From contig JAFGNH010000021.1 of NCBI GenBank assembly GCA_016927115.1, positions 16,193 to 80,192 of the forward strand: a DNA stretch of 64,000 nucleotides. The letters are read 5' to 3'. The DNA is from Anaerolineales bacterium (GTDB lineage: Bacteria; Chloroflexota; Anaerolineae; Anaerolineales; E44-bin32). The first letter of the stretch is position 1, and every line of letters begins with the position of its first letter. Position numbers and translations under genes: made by a program. The notes below the pieces were generated by a model. That model had not been told where the DNA came from. It saw only the letters and a program-made list of their open reading frames with translations, and searched no databases. Shown here one piece after another: positions 1-8,144 of this stretch.

Positions 1-1
1 T

Positions 2-346
2 AGTAATCTCGACAACATTCTTAATATTATCGGTTATGCAGGCGGCTTTGCGACTGGTATCGTTGTGGGTATGACAATCGAAGAACGGCTGGCTATCGGG
101 CATGGAAATCTACGTATTATCAGCTCGCGCAAGGGCAGCGCGATAACCGAACAACTGCGAAAAGCCGGTTATGGAGTAACCGAACTGCCTGGCCGGGGCC
201 GTGATGGCATGGTGACCATCCTGGATGTCAGTGTCCAGCGAAAAGATATTGCCAGAGTGCGCATGCTAGTGGATAGTGCCGATCCTGACGCCTTTATCAC
301 AGTGGAAGAAATCCGACCGCTTCATCGCGGCTACTGGCGTGCCTGA
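2..346 (+). CDS. UPF0316 (DUF5698/DUF2179) membrane protein, 5' end outside the window
   Basis: The frame is open from base 2 to the stop at 344-346, so the start lies before the window. The visible part begins in the last membrane segment (GYAGGFATGIVVG) and continues into a soluble DUF2179 domain of about 85 residues containing GRGRDGMVTIL. The same order of motifs occurs in the next gene, so the two are tandem paralogues. UPF0316 proteins have three or so N-terminal membrane helices and a cytosolic DUF2179 domain; their function is not established. The first Met in the visible part (base 65) lies inside the helix and is unlikely to be the real start. Confidence 0.8.
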   Translation, partial: SNLDNILNIIGYAGGFATGIVVGMTIEERLAIGHGNLRIISSRKGSAITEQLRKAGYGVTELPGRGRDGMVTILDVSVQRKDIARVRMLVDSADPDAFITVEEIRPLHRGYWRA

Positions 347-417
347 TTGCGGATTTCCTACAGATTTGCAGCCTTTCCGGTTATTGTGAACGAGCTGCTC
401 TGGAGAAGTTGATACCG

Positions 418-963
418 ATGCCGTCAGAAACAATCGGCGACCTGCCCTGGCAGTCCATCCATCCTCTTTTGATCGCATTATTCATTTTCTTACTGCGTGG
501 GCTAAACCTCACTCTCTCGACAGTTTCCACCCTGCTCGTTGTCCGGGGATTCCGCCTGGCTACCTGGATGCTCACTTTTTGCCAATCCATCCTGTTTATT
601 ACCGTCATCCAGGGTGTGCTGAAGAATATGGATTCCCTGCTTAATGTTGTAGCTTATGCAGGAGGCTATGCAACCGGAATTCTGGCCGGTATACTGCTGG
701 AATCGCGTATCTCACCCGGTCACAGCATGCTGCGTATCGTCAGCTGCAGCCGGGGAGAAGCGATCTTTAACGCACTGCATCAGAATGGTTTCGGTGCCAC
801 CATCATTTCCGGGCGGGGCAAAGACGGGATGGTGGCCAGCATTCTGTGCTTTCTGCGTCGCCGCGATATAAAACAGGTTCATACAACAGTTCTGGAGATT
901 GATGAGGATGCTTTTATTGTCTCTGAAAACGTCCGCCAATTGCTCGGCGGCTGGCATACCTGA
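418..963 (+). CDS. UPF0316 (DUF5698/DUF2179) membrane protein
   Basis: About 181 residues, full length for the family. The N-terminal half holds three hydrophobic segments (from IHPLLIALFIFLLRG to AYAGGYATGILAG). The C-terminal half is a DUF2179 domain with GRGKDGMVASIL. I chose ATG 418 because GGAGAAG at 402-408 sits 9 bases upstream; a TTG at 409 would add three residues but is too close to that site. The gene lies 71 bases behind the partial paralogue and is probably co-transcribed with it. Conservation is strongest around the GRG-DGM motif in both copies. Function unknown; membrane location is inferred from hydrophobicity. Confidence 0.85.
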   Translation: MPSETIGDLPWQSIHPLLIALFIFLLRGLNLTLSTVSTLLVVRGFRLATWMLTFCQSILFITVIQGVLKNMDSLLNVVAYAGGYATGILAGILLESRISPGHSMLRIVSCSRGEAIFNALHQNGFGATIISGRGKDGMVASILCFLRRRDIKQVHTTVLEIDEDAFIVSENVRQLLGGWHT

Positions 964-1027
964 TCCGGAAACAAGCAGTTCCATAAATCAGCGGTTGAAC
1001 TGCAGCAGAACATAATCCGCTGGCTGT

Positions 1028-1056
1028 TTGCGTCTGATTGTGTGAAAAGGTATAAT
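1028..1056 (+). promoter_or_regulatory. Sigma-70-type promoter for the PATAN-GTPase-V4R genes
   Basis: TTGCGT at 1028-1033 and TATAAT at 1051-1056 are separated by 17 bases. The -10 is consensus and lies 37 bases before the ATG at 1093. Confidence 0.65.
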
Positions 1057-1092
1057 CGCCGCCATCAAGACGCAACAACTCGAAGGGAACAT

Positions 1093-1908
1093 ATGGCCCT
1101 GAAAGGGAATCTGCGTGACTTCAGTGTGACGCAGTTGTTCAACCTCATCAATCTCGCCGGAAAAACCGGCACGCTTACGATTGAAGGCCCATCGGAAGCT
1201 GCCTGGGTTTCTTTTCGCGAAGGCAAGCTGATCCACGCACAGCTCGGCCATGAGAACGGTACCCTGACAGGCATTCTTCTGCGCAGCGCCCTGCTTACAC
1301 CCCGCCAGGCAAAGGCCATCAAGGAAAATACCGCAGATAAAAGCGATAAGGAACTGGGACTGATCCTGATCAACGCAGGCTACCTGAACCAGCAGGATAT
1401 CCTTTCCAGTATCCGCAACAACGTCATGCAGATCGTCTACCAGCTGTTCACCTGGAATGAAGGCTATTTCCGCTTTGATGATCAGGTACTTCCCCCTGCC
1501 GACCGCATCACAATCCGACTCAATCTTGAAAATATCATTATCGATGGTGCGCGCCGCATGCGGGAAAATGAAGCCCTGAAAGAAGAGATCCCTAATCTTG
1601 ATATGGCGCTGGATTTTGTTGACCGGCCGGGCGCGAATATCCGCGATGTGAACCTGAATGTCGATGAATGGCGGGTTGTTTCCTATGTAAACCCGAAAAA
1701 CTCCATTCGGCAGATCGCAAAAGCCAATAACATGAGTGAACTGCAGGTTCGCAAAATTGTGTACGGTCTCCTTCAAGCCGGCCTGGTGGAAATTATCCGC
1801 CCTGAAGGAATGGAACTACCACAACAGACGAAACAATTTACACCGGTTGATAAGGAGCGGCATTCATCACTTGTAAACCGCTTGATTAATCGAATTCGTT
1901 CATTATAA
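1093..1908 (+). CDS. DUF4388 (PATAN) domain protein with C-terminal winged helix
   Basis: About 271 residues from ATG 1093, chosen because GAAGGGA sits 5-10 bases upstream and the PATAN domain begins at once (MALKGNLRDFSVTQLFNLI). Domain order: PATAN/DUF4388 at about 1-100 (KTGTLTIEG, FREGKLIHAQLG), a helical middle part, and a winged-helix-like end (SIRQIAKANNMSELQVRKIV) near 210-250. PATAN domains occur in bacterial response networks linked to gliding, taxis and small GTPases. The next gene, 11 bases downstream, is such a GTPase, so the two probably form one signalling module. No membrane segment is seen, so it should be cytosolic. The exact partner and signal are unknown. Confidence 0.85.
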   Translation: MALKGNLRDFSVTQLFNLINLAGKTGTLTIEGPSEAAWVSFREGKLIHAQLGHENGTLTGILLRSALLTPRQAKAIKENTADKSDKELGLILINAGYLNQQDILSSIRNNVMQIVYQLFTWNEGYFRFDDQVLPPADRITIRLNLENIIIDGARRMRENEALKEEIPNLDMALDFVDRPGANIRDVNLNVDEWRVVSYVNPKNSIRQIAKANNMSELQVRKIVYGLLQAGLVEIIRPEGMELPQQTKQFTPVDKERHSSLVNRLINRIRSL

Positions 1909-1919
1909 GCAGGTGCCTT

Positions 1920-2450
1920 ATGCAGACAGTCAAAATGGTCGTTACCGGCCCTTTCAATTCCGGTAAGACAGCATTTATCAAATCCGTCAGCGAAATCGAT
2001 GTCGTTTCCACTGAACGGAAAATCTCCGCGGAAGCCGAACGGATCAAAGAGACTACCACTGTTGCCATGGACTTCGGCCGTATAACAGTCGATGATGAAC
2101 TGGTCCTCTATCTTTTTGGCACTCCCGGTCAGAAACGATTCGATTTCATGTGGGAAATTCTCTCAGAAGGAATGCTCGGTTTTATTGTGATGGTCGACAG
2201 TTCACGGCCGGAGACATTTCGCGAAGCAAAAGGCATTTTGCAGACTTTTCGCGCGTACGCCCCTACTCCTTACGTCGTGGCTGCCAACAAACAGGATATC
2301 GATGATGCCTGGACTGTCAACGACCTCCGAATCGCCCTGAAACTGGATCGGAACATCAAAATGCTTCCTTGTATGGCTCATGATAAGGAATCGGTCAAGA
2401 ATGTCCTGCTGGAACTGCTTTACAGTATTCTTGAGGAAATGAACGAATAA
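1920..2450 (+). CDS. MglA/Arf-like small GTPase
   Basis: 176 residues, a single Ras-like G domain. Visible motifs: P-loop GPFNSGKT (residues 10-17), switch II FGTPGQKRFDF, and the guanine-specificity motif NKQD. The switch II Gln is present, so hydrolysis should not be crippled. It starts 11 bases after the PATAN gene and is probably in the same transcript. In Chloroflexota and cyanobacteria GTPases of this type sit beside PATAN or roadblock proteins; a function in polarity or signalling is inferred from the family, not shown here. The end is followed by a short gap with one doubtful small reading frame and then a V4R protein. Confidence 0.88.
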   Translation: MQTVKMVVTGPFNSGKTAFIKSVSEIDVVSTERKISAEAERIKETTTVAMDFGRITVDDELVLYLFGTPGQKRFDFMWEILSEGMLGFIVMVDSSRPETFREAKGILQTFRAYAPTPYVVAANKQDIDDAWTVNDLRIALKLDRNIKMLPCMAHDKESVKNVLLELLYSILEEMNE

Positions 2451-2484
2451 AACTCTCAAGGCATTTCCAGTCCCCCCGACAGAA

Positions 2485-2601
2485 ATGCCTCTGGTTCAGG
2501 AATGCCGGCATGCGTTGACGGGTATAGACGAAGTTTTAGGTGGGCTGGAGGGGCTGGATTATCCCTGGGCAGCACGGCTTCAGCTTCTCTATAGAGCCTG
2601 A
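2485..2601 (+). CDS. Doubtful 38-residue reading frame
   Basis: ATG 2485 to TGA 2599-2601 between the GTPase and the V4R gene. The sequence (MPLVQECRHALTGIDEVLGG at its start) has the look of an amphipathic helix with a LxGIDEVLGGLEGL pattern. It could be a remnant of a roadblock-type partner, or chance. No good ribosome binding site is seen. Confidence 0.2.
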   Translation: MPLVQECRHALTGIDEVLGGLEGLDYPWAARLQLLYRA

Positions 2602-2631
2602 TTACCAATTTGTATTGAAGGATACAGCTGG

Positions 2632-3270
2632 ATGGAAGAAGAAACACAGGAAACACGTGAATTCTACCTGCCCAATAAAATGGGGCGGATCTTCATCCTT
2701 TCCCATGAAGAAATTCTGGGCAAAACCGGTATGAATGCCGTACTCAAGATTGCTGATCTGCCAGGTTGGATCGGGCAGCTCCCGGCAAACAACTTTGAGC
2801 CCGGTTTTTCGTTCACAACCTGCGGGAAAATCGAAGCAGCCCTTGAAAAAATGTACGGCCCCGCAGCAGGAAGAGGGTTGGCTCTTCGAACCGGACACGC
2901 CGCCTTCAAATATGGCCTCCGTGAATTCTCCTCACTCCTCGGCATTACCGAGTTAAGCTTCCGACTTCTCCCGCTCAGTATGAAAATACAGAACGGTCTC
3001 AAGGCACTGAACACACTATATAATCAGTACAGCGATCAGATTGTCCGCCTCGAAAAAGAAAATGACGGATTCCTCTGGCATATTGACCGCTGCCCTTATT
3101 GCTGGGGGCGGGATAGTGATTCCCCGTGCTGTCACCACGCTGTTGGTATTTTCCAGGAAGCCATGCACTGGATCAGCGGTGGAAAGTATTTCCATGTTGA
3201 AGAGAGCAGTTGTAAAGCAGCAGGAGAGCCTTCCTGCACCATCCACATCAGCAGTAAACCCGTCGAGTAA
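2632..3270 (+). CDS. V4R (4-vinyl reductase) domain protein
   Basis: 212 residues. The C-terminal third matches a V4R domain: Cys pairs CPYCWG and PCCHHAVG, then the family ending KYFHVEESSCKAAGEPSC. V4R domains bind small hydrophobic molecules or metals and often sit in sensors. The N-terminal part (1-120) resembles the region that precedes V4R in single-domain regulators such as the Bch2/XylR-type relatives, but I cannot name it. It has no helix-turn-helix and no membrane helix. It follows PATAN and the GTPase on the same strand, so it may be the sensory input of that set; this is inference. The Cys-rich segment could hold zinc. Confidence 0.75.
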   Translation: MEEETQETREFYLPNKMGRIFILSHEEILGKTGMNAVLKIADLPGWIGQLPANNFEPGFSFTTCGKIEAALEKMYGPAAGRGLALRTGHAAFKYGLREFSSLLGITELSFRLLPLSMKIQNGLKALNTLYNQYSDQIVRLEKENDGFLWHIDRCPYCWGRDSDSPCCHHAVGIFQEAMHWISGGKYFHVEESSCKAAGEPSCTIHISSKPVE

Positions 3271-3448
3271 ACCTCTCCCAACGCTGCATCCCTACCCTGG
3301 TATGCAGTTCACATATAACACTTCTAATTTTTATGCTGCCCTCCCACCCGTCGGTTTCCTTCGCTTTCAGATTTCCCACTCAGACAGATGTACAGATTCA
3401 GCTCATAAACAACCCTTCGGCAGCTTCTCGTTTTCCACTTCAACCTTA

Positions 3449-3457
3449 TGGTATACT
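3449..3457 (+). promoter_or_regulatory. Extended -10 promoter for the thiamine operon
   Basis: TGGTATACT gives a TGn extension and the -10 hexamer TATACT at 3452-3457. There is no clear -35. The predicted start of transcription falls just before the TPP aptamer. Confidence 0.55.
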
Positions 3458-3467
3458 ATTTTCGATC

Positions 3468-3556
3468 AGCAACGGGGAGCTCTGTAACCAGGGCTGAGAG
3501 GAGGATTACCTCGACCCGCTGAACCTGCACCGGATAATGCCGGCGGAGGGATTGCA
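3468..3556 (+). promoter_or_regulatory. TPP riboswitch (THI element)
   Basis: The conserved aptamer blocks are visible in order: GGGGAGC (3474-3480), GGCTGAGAGG (3492-3501), GACCCGCTGAACCTG (3513-3527), CCGGATAATGCCGG (3530-3543) and GGAGGGATTG (3545-3554). GCAA before the first block can pair with TTGC after the last to close P1. It precedes a thiamine pyrophosphokinase and a thiamine-type ABC importer, as expected. The expression platform contains a terminator hairpin (3570-3604) and a short leader frame, so control may act at transcription and translation together. Confidence 0.95.
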
Positions 3557-3559
3557 TAT

Positions 3560-3625
3560 ATGAAAAGCAAATCCTTCTCCGGTTCAAGGGAAGGATTTTA
3601 TTTTGCGAATTGTTATCTTTGCTAA
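3560..3625 (+). CDS. Possible 21-residue leader peptide in the TPP riboswitch platform
   Basis: ATG 3560 has GGAGGG (3545-3550) 9 bases upstream; that site is the 3' edge of the aptamer. The frame (MKSKSFSGSREGFYFANCYL then one Cys) runs through the terminator hairpin and ends at 3623-3625, inside the start of the pyrophosphokinase gene in another frame. Either a regulatory leader or a chance frame. Confidence 0.35.
   Translation: MKSKSFSGSREGFYFANCYLC
3570..3604 (+). terminator. Riboswitch-controlled terminator that also covers the thiN ribosome binding site
   Basis: AATCCTTC (3570-3577) pairs with GAAGGATT (3590-3597), followed by TTATTTT. The 3' arm contains the only Shine-Dalgarno-like stretch (GGGAAGGA) for the TTG start at 3603, so the hairpin would block translation as well as end transcription. 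Confidence 0.8.
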
Positions 3626-4271
3626 CAGCGATCTCACCGCTTTCAGCATCGAACGAGCCCGCCTTACAGAACACGATACCATCCTCGCAGCTGACGGAGG
3701 CGCTCGCCACTGCCGGGCTTATAATATTCAACCAGATGCCCTTATCGGGGATTTTGATTCCCTCCCTGCCTCCATCCTGCAGGAGTACAAGGATGAAGGT
3801 ATTCCCATCCACCGCTACCCAACTAATAAGGATTACACCGATCTGGAGCTTACATTGCAGTTTGCCCTGTCGTTGCATCCTCGCGAAATTCTCATCCTGG
3901 GAGGCCTTGGTGGGCGCTGGGATCAGAGTATTGCGAACCTGCTCCTTTCTACCTCACCAACCTGCGCTGATGTCACCGTACGCTTGATCGACCAATCACA
4001 GGAAGTGGTTGTACTCCGATCCGGAGAAGGTTATACCCTTCACGCCCAATCTGGCGACACCGTCTCGCTGATCCCCATCGGTGGCGATGCCCTGCATGTC
4101 TCAACCAGCGGCTTGCGTTATCCTCTGACTGATGAAACCCTGCATTTCGGTGCCACCCGGGGCATCAGCAATGAGATGTTAACCCCAAGTGCTGAAATTA
4201 CTGTAGGAGAGGGATTTCTGCTCTGTGTTCTGATATACAGCCAGAGCCCTTCTCAAGGAGAACAATCATGA
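3603..4271 (+). CDS. thiN: Thiamine pyrophosphokinase
   Basis: 222 residues. Transfers pyrophosphate from ATP to thiamine to make TPP, the last step of thiamine salvage. Family motifs in order: AADGGARHC near 29, IGDFDSLP near 48, the substrate loop TNKDYTDLELTL near 73, and GGLGGRWDQSIANL near 100. The C-terminal part is the usual beta-rich thiamine-binding domain. The start is TTG 3603, in the U tract of the terminator, with the ribosome site GGGAAGGA inside the hairpin; the next Met is far downstream and would lose the core motifs. It overlaps the next gene by ATGA. The riboswitch directly upstream supports the assignment. Confidence 0.93.
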   Translation: MRIVIFANSDLTAFSIERARLTEHDTILAADGGARHCRAYNIQPDALIGDFDSLPASILQEYKDEGIPIHRYPTNKDYTDLELTLQFALSLHPREILILGGLGGRWDQSIANLLLSTSPTCADVTVRLIDQSQEVVVLRSGEGYTLHAQSGDTVSLIPIGGDALHVSTSGLRYPLTDETLHFGATRGISNEMLTPSAEITVGEGFLLCVLIYSQSPSQGEQS

Positions 4272-5317
4272 AAAAAGGCAGTTTACTTCTACTCCTTTCA
4301 ATTTCCGTCCTGCTTCTGCTGCCAGGATGCCAGCCGTCTGAAAACGCTGAAGCGGTTGTCCTGACTGTGATGACTCACGATTCGTTCGAAATATCCTCCG
4401 AAGTGGTGGAAAAGTTCGAACAGGAATACGGCGTCCAGGTACGGTTTTTTAAAGCAGGTGATACCGGTTCCGCCTTGAATAAAGCCATCCTTGCCGGAGA
4501 TAACCCGCTCGGAGATATATTCTATGGTGTGGACAACACCTTCCTGAGCCGGGCTTTGCAGGAACAGATTTTCGAATCCTACACATCACCAGCATTGGCT
4601 GAAGTTGACCCGGCTTTTATCCTCGATCCTCAGCACCGCGCGGTACCGATCGATTACGCTGATGTGTGTATCAATTACGACCGTTCATACTTCGAAACCA
4701 ACAACCTGGCCCCGCCCAATACTCTCGAAGACCTGCTCGATCCCGCCTACGCGGGGCTGCTTGTAGTGGAGAACCCCGCCCTGTCCTCCCCGGGATTGGC
4801 TTTTTTACTTACTACCATCGGTCATTTCGGTGATCCTGGCTACCTCGATTACTGGCAGGGGCTGGTTGAAAACGGCGTCCTGGTCGTCAACGACTGGGAA
4901 ACCGCCTATTACAGCGAATTCAGCTTGTGGGATGGACAGCACCCCCTGGTTGTGTCCTACAGCTCCAGCCCGCCATTTGAATTTATCTATGCCGAAAGCC
5001 CGCTGGAGGAACCTCCTTCTGCATCTGTTGCAGGGCCGGAAACCTGCTTCCGCCAGATTGAGTTCGCAGGCATACTGCAGGGCACATCCAATCGGGATCT
5101 TGCTGAAAAATGGATCGATTTTATGCTTTCGCCTGATTTTCAGGGCGATATGCCGCTGAACATGGCTGTCTTCCCGGTTCGCAGCAATGTCCCGCTTCAT
5201 GAGGCGTTTGAACAGTACATGCAGACTGCCGATCCGCTTGCCGAGGTAGAGATTGAATCAATCGCTGCCAACCGTGAGAACTGGATCCAGCAGTGGGCGG
5301 AGACAGTTCTGCGGTGA
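4268..5317 (+). CDS. thiB: Thiamine ABC transporter substrate-binding lipoprotein
   Basis: 349 residues. A lipoprotein signal peptide ends in the lipobox LLPGC with Cys 21 as the anchor, so the protein would be tethered to the outer face of the membrane. The mature part is a periplasmic-binding fold of the Fbp/ThiB group (VLTVMTHDSFEIS, VDNTFLSRA, VPIDYADVCINYD, PAYAGLLVVENP, GLAFLLTTIGHFG), close to ThiB. It overlaps thiN by 4 bases and the permease by 4 bases, so the operon is translationally coupled. The TPP riboswitch upstream makes thiamine the likely ligand. An iron or other-ligand role, also known in this fold, is much less likely in this context. Confidence 0.9.
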   Translation: MKKGSLLLLLSISVLLLLPGCQPSENAEAVVLTVMTHDSFEISSEVVEKFEQEYGVQVRFFKAGDTGSALNKAILAGDNPLGDIFYGVDNTFLSRALQEQIFESYTSPALAEVDPAFILDPQHRAVPIDYADVCINYDRSYFETNNLAPPNTLEDLLDPAYAGLLVVENPALSSPGLAFLLTTIGHFGDPGYLDYWQGLVENGVLVVNDWETAYYSEFSLWDGQHPLVVSYSSSPPFEFIYAESPLEEPPSASVAGPETCFRQIEFAGILQGTSNRDLAEKWIDFMLSPDFQGDMPLNMAVFPVRSNVPLHEAFEQYMQTADPLAEVEIESIAANRENWIQQWAETVLR

Positions 5318-7053
5318 ACGGATTCCGCCGCCCTGCCCCCCGTTTTCATACGCTGAAACCAGAGCTCCGCACACTATTGCTCTGGCTAGGGCCACTCTTG
5401 TTTCTGCTCCTTTTCTACTTTCTTCCCATGGGCTCCATTCTGCAACTTAGTTTCACACGGGGAGACGGTACAACACTGCAGGAATTGGCACAAACACTGG
5501 GTTCAGCTTCGGTTCGCAGGATTGTGGGTTTTACCTTCGGGCAGGCTCTTCTGGCAACAGCGCTCACACTCCTCGTCGGATTGCCCGGTGCCTATCTTTT
5601 CGCCCGATTCCGCTTCCGCGGCAGGTCAATTTTGCGCGCACTGATGGGTATCCCCTTTGTTCTGCCCACGCTGGTGGTTGCAGCAGCTTTTAACGCACTG
5701 CTGGGGCCTCGTGGATGGATCAACCTCGGGCTGATGTCCGCCCTGAATCTATCCTCCCCACCGATCGCCTTCACCAACAGCCTGTATGCCATCCTGCTCG
5801 CCCACATTTTCTACAATACCACCATCGTTCTCAGAACTGTGGGCGATTACTGGGCTTCACTCGACCCGCGACTGCCGCAGGCAGCCCTTTTACTTGGTGC
5901 CAGCCCGTTGCGCTCATTCAGCAGGATTACCCTGCCGCTGCTCAGCCCGGCAATCGCTGCCGCAGCCTTGCTTGTCTTCCTTTTCGATTTCACCTCCTTT
6001 GGTGTGATTCTGCTGCTCGGTGGGCCGAAGTTTGTCACGCTTGAAGTAGAGATCTATATGCAAACCGTGGGTTATCTCAATCTTCCTCTTGCCGCAGCGC
6101 TGTCAGTCCTGCAGCTGCTCTGCACACTTCTGATGACCGTTGTATATACCCGGCTGGCTGCTCGGATCCAGCGGCCGGTTGAGCGTAAATCTTCTGTTGT
6201 CACCCAGCAGATTCCATCCGGCAGACAGCGTATTTTCACCACCGTGATCCTTATCATCCTTGTTGTCCTGCTGCTGTCACCGCTGGTAGCCCTGACGGCA
6301 CGTTCTGTTACCAGAGTAGATCCCGATCGCCGGCAGCAATCCGGGCTGCAGACAGGACTCACGCTGGATTTTTACCGCGCACTCAAGGAAAACCCCCGGC
6401 AGTCCTTGTTCTATGTTCCCCCAGTTCAGGCCGTGCGGAATTCCCTGGGATACGCAGTTATGACAGTACTCTTCACACTCATCATCGGCCTGCCTGCCTC
6501 CTGGGCACTGGCATACAACCACGGCTCCCGCCTGAACCGTCTGCTGGACCCGCTGTTGATGCTTCCTGTCGGAACATCAGCTGTCACGCTTGGGCTGGGC
6601 TTTTTGGTTGCGCTTGACCATCCACCGTTGGATCTGCGCACATCCGCCATCCTCATCCCGCTGGCCCATTCACTGGTCGCTTTCCCCTTTGTCGTACGCA
6701 GCCTGACTCCCTCACTGCGCAGTATCCAACCACGCCTTCGGGAAGCCGCCTCGATGCTGGGAGCAAGTCCCGGGAAGGTATTCCTGCGGATTGATGCTCC
6801 CCTTATGGGCCGGGCCTTGCTGGTGGCTGCTGCATTCGCATTTGCTATCTCGATGGGAGAGTTTGGTGCAACCGCACTGATCGCCCGCCCGGAGTATCCA
6901 ACCATACCGATTGTTATTTTCCGTTTCCTGTCACAACCTGGTGGAATGAACTATGGCCAGGCAATGGCCTTAAGTACCATTCTTATGCTGGTCACCGGCA
7001 GCGGGATCCTCGCAATTGAAAGACTGCGCTTTGGAGAGATAGGAAGCTTTTGA
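5314..7053 (+). CDS. thiP: Thiamine ABC transporter permease (two-domain)
   Basis: About 579 residues from GTG 5314. This start gives a GTGA overlap with thiB and has GGCGGAG 11 bases upstream; an in-frame GTG at 5293 would add seven residues. About twelve hydrophobic segments in two homologous halves, each with a BPD_transp_1 EAA loop (LPQAALLLGASPLRSFSRIT near 195 and LREAASMLGASPGKVFLRID near 490). The double-length single-chain form is typical of ThiP and the FbpB group. It forms the channel through the membrane with the ATPase downstream. Position between thiB and thiQ under the TPP riboswitch supports thiamine import. Confidence 0.9.
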   Translation: MNGFRRPAPRFHTLKPELRTLLLWLGPLLFLLLFYFLPMGSILQLSFTRGDGTTLQELAQTLGSASVRRIVGFTFGQALLATALTLLVGLPGAYLFARFRFRGRSILRALMGIPFVLPTLVVAAAFNALLGPRGWINLGLMSALNLSSPPIAFTNSLYAILLAHIFYNTTIVLRTVGDYWASLDPRLPQAALLLGASPLRSFSRITLPLLSPAIAAAALLVFLFDFTSFGVILLLGGPKFVTLEVEIYMQTVGYLNLPLAAALSVLQLLCTLLMTVVYTRLAARIQRPVERKSSVVTQQIPSGRQRIFTTVILIILVVLLLSPLVALTARSVTRVDPDRRQQSGLQTGLTLDFYRALKENPRQSLFYVPPVQAVRNSLGYAVMTVLFTLIIGLPASWALAYNHGSRLNRLLDPLLMLPVGTSAVTLGLGFLVALDHPPLDLRTSAILIPLAHSLVAFPFVVRSLTPSLRSIQPRLREAASMLGASPGKVFLRIDAPLMGRALLVAAAFAFAISMGEFGATALIARPEYPTIPIVIFRFLSQPGGMNYGQAMALSTILMLVTGSGILAIERLRFGEIGSF

Positions 7054-8144
7054 TACTCCCGCCGGATGCTTCAACACAGAACATCCGAACGGGCATGGAG
7101 AGGGTGATCTTGCAAGGTCTTGATCTGAACAACATCCACAAATCTTTTGGAGAGAAAAAAGTGCTGGCTGGCGTTTCGTTTGAAGTCCGGCATGGCGAAA
7201 TTCTGGCCCTCCTTGGCCCCAGCGGCTGCGGCAAGTCAACCCTGCTGTCGATTATTGCCGGCCTGCTCGAGGCAGATTCAGGGCAGGTGATCTGGAATAG
7301 CTCCAGCCTGGAAAATGTACCGCCATACCAGCGCCGCTTCGGTCTGATGTTCCAGGACCTGGCACTATTTCCCCACCTGTCAGTCGAGAAAAATATCGCC
7401 TTCGGCCTGGAAATGGACGGCTGGGGAGAAACCGGGATCGAAAATCGCGTGCAAGAGATGCTTGAGCTGATTAACCTCCCTGCTGAAAAAATCAGAGACG
7501 TAAGCACACTGTCAGGCGGCGAAAAACAACGTATCGCACTCGCCCGTACACTGGCGCCCATGCCGGAGCTGTTGATGCTGGATGAACCGCTTGGAGCTAC
7601 CGACAGAACCCTGCGGGAAGCGCTTCTTCTTGATCTGCGCCTCATCCTGGAAAAACTCGATCAAACGGTGATCTATGTTACACACGACCAGGAAGAAGCC
7701 TTCGCTATCGCCGACCGGGTCGTCATCCTGGAAGCCGGAAACATAAGGCAGATCGGCACGCCGCGTGAAGTGTACCAGCATCCCTCCTCTACCTTCGTCG
7801 CCCGCTTTCTGGGCCTCCACAATCTGTTCAAAGCTGAACCATCAGCGCAGCATATTATCCACACAGATCTGGGTGAAATCCCCTTTCCATCGGGTCTCAA
7901 AAAACCTGCGGTTGTGCTGCTTCGCCCCGATTCTGTGCAAACCGGTACAACAGGCCCAGTCACACTTGAAGGTGAACTGACCGCCTGCTCTTTCCGGGGA
8001 AGCATCTGCCGCACCACCATACGTATCAATAAACAGACTCTTCTTTTCGACTTTCCCATCAGCACCGACCTGCCCGACCCGGGAAACAGGATACAGATCA
8101 GTTTCAACCCATCCACCGCACTCCAGGTGTTCTATGAAGATTGA
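7050..8144 (+). CDS. thiQ: Thiamine ABC transporter ATP-binding protein
   Basis: 364 residues from TTG 7050 (TTGA overlap with thiP); a shorter start at TTG 7110 with GGAGAGGG just upstream is also possible and trims 20 poorly conserved residues. ABC ATPase motifs: Walker A GPSGCGKST, Q-loop MFQDLALFPH, signature LSGGEKQRIALA, Walker B LLMLDEPLGA and the switch His in YVTHDQEEAFA. A C-terminal domain of about 100 residues looks like a TOBE regulatory domain. It powers the ThiB/ThiP importer at the cytosolic face. The family is close to FbpC and CysA, so without the riboswitch context the ligand would be open. Confidence 0.88.
   Translation: MILPPDASTQNIRTGMERVILQGLDLNNIHKSFGEKKVLAGVSFEVRHGEILALLGPSGCGKSTLLSIIAGLLEADSGQVIWNSSSLENVPPYQRRFGLMFQDLALFPHLSVEKNIAFGLEMDGWGETGIENRVQEMLELINLPAEKIRDVSTLSGGEKQRIALARTLAPMPELLMLDEPLGATDRTLREALLLDLRLILEKLDQTVIYVTHDQEEAFAIADRVVILEAGNIRQIGTPREVYQHPSSTFVARFLGLHNLFKAEPSAQHIIHTDLGEIPFPSGLKKPAVVLLRPDSVQTGTTGPVTLEGELTACSFRGSICRTTIRINKQTLLFDFPISTDLPDPGNRIQISFNPSTALQVFYED

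Noticed and set aside
988..1776. Long minus-strand reading frame opposite the PATAN gene
   Set aside because: It lies wholly antisense to a well-supported gene with its own promoter and ribosome site, and has no family match.
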